Below, one piece after another: positions 13,043-17,129 of a DNA stretch of 17,129 bases. The stretch comes from Actinomycetota bacterium. GTDB lineage: Bacteria > Actinomycetota > Humimicrobiia > Humimicrobiales > Humimicrobiaceae. The notes under the pieces were generated by a model, which worked only from the letters and a program-made list of their open reading frames with translations, was not told the DNA's origin and did no database searches. The first letter of the stretch is position 1. Every line of letters starts with the position of its first letter. Location of the stretch: the NCBI GenBank assembly GCA_016927635.1, contig JAFGMJ010000009.1, positions 1 to 17,129 of the forward strand, in the 5' to 3' direction. Both the position numbers and the translations under genes were made by a program.

Positions 13043-15172
13043 ATGAGAAAAGATTTACTGCTTGAAATAGGCACAGAAGAGCTTCCCTCATCATGCATGA
13101 TTGAGGGGCTAAAAAATATCAAAAACCTTATCTCTGAGGGCCTTTCTGCAAACAATATAGAATTTGAAGATATTGTTACGCTTGCAACCCCCAGAAGGAT
13201 AATAGCATATGTTAAAAATGCAGGGGAGCAGCAGAAAAGCGTTGAAAAAACAGCAATGGGCCCGCCTTTAAAAATAGCTTATGAAAATGGAGGGGGATAT
13301 TCCCAGGCAGCAACGGGATTTGCCAAAAGCCTGGGCATTGATGCTTCAGAACTTAAAGAAATTGACACCCCAAGGGGTAAGTATATGGGTTATTCATTTA
13401 CAGAAGAGCCAAAAAAATCAGTTTTACTGTTACCTGAGATTTTAAAACAGGCAATCTTATCCCTTTCTTTTTCCAAACAGATGACATGGGGGGACTACTC
13501 GATTAAGTTTGCAAGGCCTATAAGATGGATAGCCGCACTTTTTGGAAATGAAATAATCAAATTTGAAATAGAAAATATCTCCTCTTCCAATAAAACACGC
13601 AGTCACAGGATGACAGGAAATATTGAACTTGAAATAAGCGGTATTGAAAAACTGCAGGATTATATAGATTTTCTTGAAAATAAAGCCTCTGTCATAGCCG
13701 AACCGCAAAAACGCAGGCAGAAGATTCTGGACCAGATTGATGAAATTGAGAAAAATCAATGGGCCCAAAATTACAGGGCTGTTCTTGACCAGGACCTGAT
13801 AGAAGAAGTTGTAAATCTTGTTGAAACTCCTAATGTCCTGACGGGAAGATTTCCAGAACAGTATCTTTATATACCTAAAGAGATACTGATAAAAGCTATT
13901 CAGCATCATCAGAGATATTTTGCTGTGCTGGATATAAATGGGAACATTTCAACAACATTTATAACCATACAGAATGGCAATTGTGACAGAAGCGGCGCGA
14001 TAATAAAGGGCAATGAAAGAGTCTTAAAGGCACGTCTAAGCGATGCCAAGTTTTTTTATGAAGAAGATAAAAAACACAGCTTTGAAATATGGCTGGAAAA
14101 ACTGAAAGGTGTAGTATTTTACTCTAAAATAGGGACATTGTATGATAAAGCTTCAAGGCTTGAAAAAATAAGCAGCAAAATAATAGAAATGCTGCAAAAT
14201 AGCGGTTATATATTTGATAATTCGGAACAACTTTATAAAGATACCAAAAGAGCAGCTAGGCTCTGTAAGTGTGACCTTGTCACAAATCTTGCGGTGGAAT
14301 TTCCTGAGCTTCAGGGACTTGTAGGCAGCGAGTATGCAAAAGAGATGGGTGAAGCCACAAATGTAGTGGATGCATTATTTGAACATTATCTTCCACGTTT
14401 TGCCCAGGATATTCTTCCAAGTTCGGACACAGGCGCAATTACCTCAATATCAGATAAAATCGATACAATTGCCGGCATATTCCTTGCAGGAAACATTCCC
14501 TCGGGTTCAGAGGATCCTTTTGCTTTAAGAAGAAAAGCATCTGGCATAATACTTACCGCCCTAAAGAAAAATTATAATATTGATATAGCCGGGTTGGCTG
14601 AATTTGCCGCAGGCTTATACCTGGAAAATTTTGATTTGACCAATATTGACGTTAAAGGGAAAATACGCGAAATAACAGAATTCATATTTGCAAGATACAG
14701 GTTCAATCTTGAAAAGGAGCAGAAAAGAACAGATGTTTTTGATGCTATAAGGAATGCAGGTTTTAACAGTATTATTGATATAAGCTTAAAATATGATGCA
14801 CTTATTAAATATATTGAAGAGGGCAATGACATTTCTTTTCTTTCTGACCCGCTTATTAGATGCAGCAATATAATAAAGGGCAAAAGTTTTAGTCAAGTCG
14901 AGAAAAAATATCTGGCACAAAAACATGAAATCATTCTTTATAACGAGCTTATATCCAGAGAAAATCAATTGCAAAAAATCATTTCAAAAAAAGAGTTCAG
15001 CAGTGCTCTTGAAGTCCTTTGCGGATTTTCGGAATATGTAAATGATTTTTTTGACAATGTCCTTGTCATGGACAAAGATAATAATTTAAAGAATAATAGA
15101 ATCAATCTTATTAAACGCTGCCTTGATATGTACCTGCTTTATGCTGATTTCTCAAAATTGCTTCAGCAGTAA
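13043..15172 (+). CDS. glyS: Glycyl-tRNA synthetase, beta subunit
   Basis: Beta subunit, which recognises and binds tRNA-Gly for the alpha catalytic subunit. The 709-residue product has the usual length. The start LLLEIGTEELPSSCM is diagnostic. AMGPPLKIAYENGG, SFSKQMTWGDYSIKFARPIRW and ALFGNEIIKFE follow. The central HD-like domain contains KGVVFYSKIGTLYDKASRLE, and FPELQGLVGSEYAKEMGE and GNIPSGSEDPFALRRKASGI are also typical. The C-terminal anticodon-binding-like domain ends near residue 700. ATG 13043 has no strong Shine-Dalgarno (only A-rich sequence), and the 63-nt gap after glyQ has no clear promoter or terminator, so the pair is probably one transcript. No frameshift or gap is visible. 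Confidence 0.97.
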   Translation: MRKDLLLEIGTEELPSSCMIEGLKNIKNLISEGLSANNIEFEDIVTLATPRRIIAYVKNAGEQQKSVEKTAMGPPLKIAYENGGGYSQAATGFAKSLGIDASELKEIDTPRGKYMGYSFTEEPKKSVLLLPEILKQAILSLSFSKQMTWGDYSIKFARPIRWIAALFGNEIIKFEIENISSSNKTRSHRMTGNIELEISGIEKLQDYIDFLENKASVIAEPQKRRQKILDQIDEIEKNQWAQNYRAVLDQDLIEEVVNLVETPNVLTGRFPEQYLYIPKEILIKAIQHHQRYFAVLDINGNISTTFITIQNGNCDRSGAIIKGNERVLKARLSDAKFFYEEDKKHSFEIWLEKLKGVVFYSKIGTLYDKASRLEKISSKIIEMLQNSGYIFDNSEQLYKDTKRAARLCKCDLVTNLAVEFPELQGLVGSEYAKEMGEATNVVDALFEHYLPRFAQDILPSSDTGAITSISDKIDTIAGIFLAGNIPSGSEDPFALRRKASGIILTALKKNYNIDIAGLAEFAAGLYLENFDLTNIDVKGKIREITEFIFARYRFNLEKEQKRTDVFDAIRNAGFNSIIDISLKYDALIKYIEEGNDISFLSDPLIRCSNIIKGKSFSQVEKKYLAQKHEIILYNELISRENQLQKIISKKEFSSALEVLCGFSEYVNDFFDNVLVMDKDNNLKNNRINLIKRCLDMYLLYADFSKLLQQ

Positions 15173-15186
15173 ACATCTTAATTATA

Positions 15187-15209
15187 CAGTTTAAATTAAA
15201 CTGATTTTA
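15187..15209 (+). terminator. Palindrome and possible weak terminator after glyS
   Basis: CAGTTTAA (15187-15194) and TTAAACTG (15196-15203) form a perfect palindrome around one A. As RNA it could fold into a 6-bp stem with a 5-nt loop, followed by ATTTTA. The 136-nt gap before ppdK is very T-rich and holds no promoter I can support. An operator is the alternative reading. Confidence 0.35.
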
Positions 15210-15308
15210 TGATTTAATTTAAAGGATTTTTGTTTGCTGTTTTTATATAACAGTTATTTTTAATGTTTTTAAAAATTTAAGGATTATTTTTTAAGAAAGG
15301 AAAATTAA

Positions 15309-17129
15309 ATGGCAGTAAAAAAATATGTTTATTTTTTTGGTGAAGGGACAAAGGATATGAAAATGCTCCTTGGAGGAAAAGGGGCAAATCTTTCCGAGAT
15401 GACCAATATAGGCCTTCCGGTTCCTCCCGGGTTTACCATTACTTCAGAGACCTGTAACCTTTTTTATGAACTTGGGAAAAAATGGCCTGAAGGTTTATGG
15501 GAGCAGGTACTTGAAAATCTTGAAAAACTGGAGAAACAGATGGGTATGAAGTTTAATGACAATCAAAACCCTCTTCTGGTCTCAGTAAGGTCTGGTTCGG
15601 CTGTTTCAATGCCGGGAATGATGGATACTGTTTTAAATCTTGGTTTAAATGACTCCACAGTCGAGGTGCTTATAAAAAAAACAGGCAATGAAAGATTTGC
15701 ATGGGATGCTTACAGAAGATTTATACAGATGTTCGGAGATGTCGTCATGGGTGTTGAGCATGCTGATTTTGAACATGCAATTCACGATCATAAAGAAAAT
15801 AAGGGCGCAAAAGTTGACACTGATTTAAGCGCGGAAGACTTAAAAGAACTTGTTTCAATATATAAAGATATTGTAATGAATGCTAAAGGGCAAAGTTTTC
15901 CCCAGGATCCATATGAGCAGCTAAAGATGGCAATAAATGCGGTTTTTGATTCCTGGAACAATAACCGGGCAATTGCTTATAGAAATCTTTATGAAATACC
16001 TCATACGCTTGGAACAGCTGTAAATATACAGACTATGGTTTTTGGAAATATGGGGAATCATTCGGGAACAGGTGTCGCATTTACACGTAATCCCTCAACA
16101 GGTGAAAATGTGCAATACGGTGAATATCTGATAAATGCACAGGGTGAAGATGTTGTAGCAGGCATAAGGACTCCGCAGACTATTGATAAATTAAAGGTTG
16201 AGATGCCGCAAATATATGAACAGCTTACAAATATATTCAAGACACTTGAAGAGCATTACAAGGATATGCAGGATCTGGAATTCACCTTCCAGGAAGGAAA
16301 ACTTTTTATGCTGCAGACAAGGACAGGTAAAAGGACAGCAGCTGCAGCAGTACAGATTGCAGTGGATATGTATAATGAAGGGCTTATAGATAAACAGACG
16401 GCAGTCCTCAGGGTGGAACCGTCACAGCTTGACCAGTTCCTTCATAAACAGCTTGATCCAAAGGCAAAGGCAAAAGCAAAAGTTCTGGCAAAAGGCCTGC
16501 CGGCATCGCCGGGAGCAGCAGTCGGCAAAGCTGTTTTCCATGCTGCTGATGCGGTAGAAGAATCAAAAATCGGCAACAAGGTAATACTTGTAAGGACAGA
16601 GACATCCCCTGAAGATATAGAAGGCATGGCTACAGCGCAGGGCATTTTAACTGCCAGAGGCGGCATGACTTCCCATGCGGCTGTGGTTGCAAGAGGCATG
16701 GGCAAATGTTGCGTGGCCGGTGCGGAAGAAATAAAAGTTTTTGAAAAGAAAAATTATTTCACAGTTGGTGATATGAAAATTGAAAAAGGTGAGTGGATTA
16801 CGCTTGATGGTGGAACAGGTGAACTTTTTGCTGGTGAAATGCCGGTTATAGATCCTGAACTTTCAGGCAATTTCGGCATATTTATGGAATGGGTGGATGA
16901 GTTCCGTAAAATCGGCGTCAGGACCAATGCTGATACTCCAAAAGATTCTGAAGTTGCAAAAAAATTTGGAGCTGAGGGTATTGGCCTGTGCAGGACAGAG
17001 CATATGTTTTTTGAGGCGTCAAGAATAAAAGCGGTCAGGAAAATGATTGTTGCCAGGGATGAAAAATCAAGAAGAGATGCTCTAATGACAATACTTCCAT
17101 ACCAGAAACAGGACTTCATTGATATTTTC
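15309..17129 (+). CDS. ppdK: Pyruvate, phosphate dikinase (PPDK), 3' end outside the window
   Basis: PPDK interconverts pyruvate + ATP + Pi and phosphoenolpyruvate + AMP + PPi. Many anaerobes use it for PPi-linked glycolysis or for gluconeogenesis. The 607 residues seen are about two thirds of the usual 870-890. The reading frame stays open to the edge, so the truncation is due only to the window. The N-terminal nucleotide-binding domain has GGKGANLSEM, VSVRSGSAVSMPGMMDTVLNLG, GVAFTRNPSTGE and MLQTRTGKRTA. The phosphohistidine domain has H456 in GGMTSHAAVVARGMGK, with the neighbouring Thr that PDRP modifies in plants and some bacteria. The PEP-binding barrel begins with VRTNADTP and EGIGLCRTEHMFF. 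ATG 15309 is preceded by AAAGG at 8 nt. No PDRP regulator gene lies between glyS and ppdK. The order glyQS then ppdK recalls Bacillota, where dnaG and rpoD often follow. Confidence 0.96.
   Translation, partial: MAVKKYVYFFGEGTKDMKMLLGGKGANLSEMTNIGLPVPPGFTITSETCNLFYELGKKWPEGLWEQVLENLEKLEKQMGMKFNDNQNPLLVSVRSGSAVSMPGMMDTVLNLGLNDSTVEVLIKKTGNERFAWDAYRRFIQMFGDVVMGVEHADFEHAIHDHKENKGAKVDTDLSAEDLKELVSIYKDIVMNAKGQSFPQDPYEQLKMAINAVFDSWNNNRAIAYRNLYEIPHTLGTAVNIQTMVFGNMGNHSGTGVAFTRNPSTGENVQYGEYLINAQGEDVVAGIRTPQTIDKLKVEMPQIYEQLTNIFKTLEEHYKDMQDLEFTFQEGKLFMLQTRTGKRTAAAAVQIAVDMYNEGLIDKQTAVLRVEPSQLDQFLHKQLDPKAKAKAKVLAKGLPASPGAAVGKAVFHAADAVEESKIGNKVILVRTETSPEDIEGMATAQGILTARGGMTSHAAVVARGMGKCCVAGAEEIKVFEKKNYFTVGDMKIEKGEWITLDGGTGELFAGEMPVIDPELSGNFGIFMEWVDEFRKIGVRTNADTPKDSEVAKKFGAEGIGLCRTEHMFFEASRIKAVRKMIVARDEKSRRDALMTILPYQKQDFIDIF

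Noticed and set aside
16408..17119. Several minus-strand open frames at the right end, one of 121 residues
   Set aside because: The + strand here encodes the phosphohistidine and barrel domains of PPDK without interruption. The minus frames are shadows of it.
1..17129. CRISPR array, tRNA or rRNA genes, insertion sequences or phage remains
   Set aside because: No regularly spaced direct repeats, cloverleaf-like sequence, transposase or terminal repeats were seen. The genes are densely packed and all on one strand.

Overview
The window is a compact, AT-rich stretch of bacterial chromosome (GC in the mid-30s by eye). It carries fourteen protein genes, all on the + strand, with no mobile element, CRISPR array, rRNA or tRNA that I can see. 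Thirteen genes are conserved housekeeping genes. The fourteenth is a GNAT-family acetyltransferase of unknown substrate. The last gene (ppdK) runs off the right edge.

Order: hrcA, dnaJ, rsmE, mtaB | HIT-family gene, phoH, pgpH, ybeY | GNAT, era, deoC, recO | glyQ, glyS | ppdK (partial). The bars mark boundaries where I see a hairpin followed by T residues, a promoter-like sequence, or both. Region 1 (1-4425) holds heat-shock control and co-chaperone genes plus a 16S rRNA and a tRNA modification enzyme. Region 2 (4426-8883) holds a histidine-triad hydrolase, a PhoH-type ATPase, a membrane HD phosphodiesterase of the c-di-AMP-degrading PgpH type, and the rRNA-maturation endonuclease YbeY. Region 3 (8884-12016) holds the acetyltransferase, the ribosome-assembly GTPase Era, deoxyribose-phosphate aldolase and the recombination mediator RecO. 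Region 4 (12017-15172) encodes the two-subunit glycyl-tRNA synthetase. Region 5 (15173 to the end) begins pyruvate, phosphate dikinase.

Host: the order mixes known neighbourhoods. hrcA directly followed by dnaJ, with no grpE or dnaK between, is typical of Actinomycetota. mtaB after rsmE, pgpH between phoH and ybeY, and era-recO-glyQ-glyS are typical of Bacillota. Together with low GC, frequent TTG/GTG starts and the absence of a T-box before glyQS, this suggests a deep-branching, low-GC Gram-positive-type (Terrabacteria) lineage, possibly an uncultured one. The phylum cannot be fixed from sequence reading alone. PPDK suggests an anaerobic or PPi-using central metabolism (inference).

The common theme is ribosome and translation quality: RsmE, YbeY and Era act on 16S rRNA or the 30S subunit, MtaB modifies tRNA, GlyQS charges tRNA, and HrcA/DnaJ serve protein folding. 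I found no clearly new system. The points most worth a second look are the hybrid gene order, the inverted repeat that overlaps a possible phoH promoter, the likely leaderless glyQ transcript, the two insertions in YbeY, and the acetyltransferase placed between ybeY and era.
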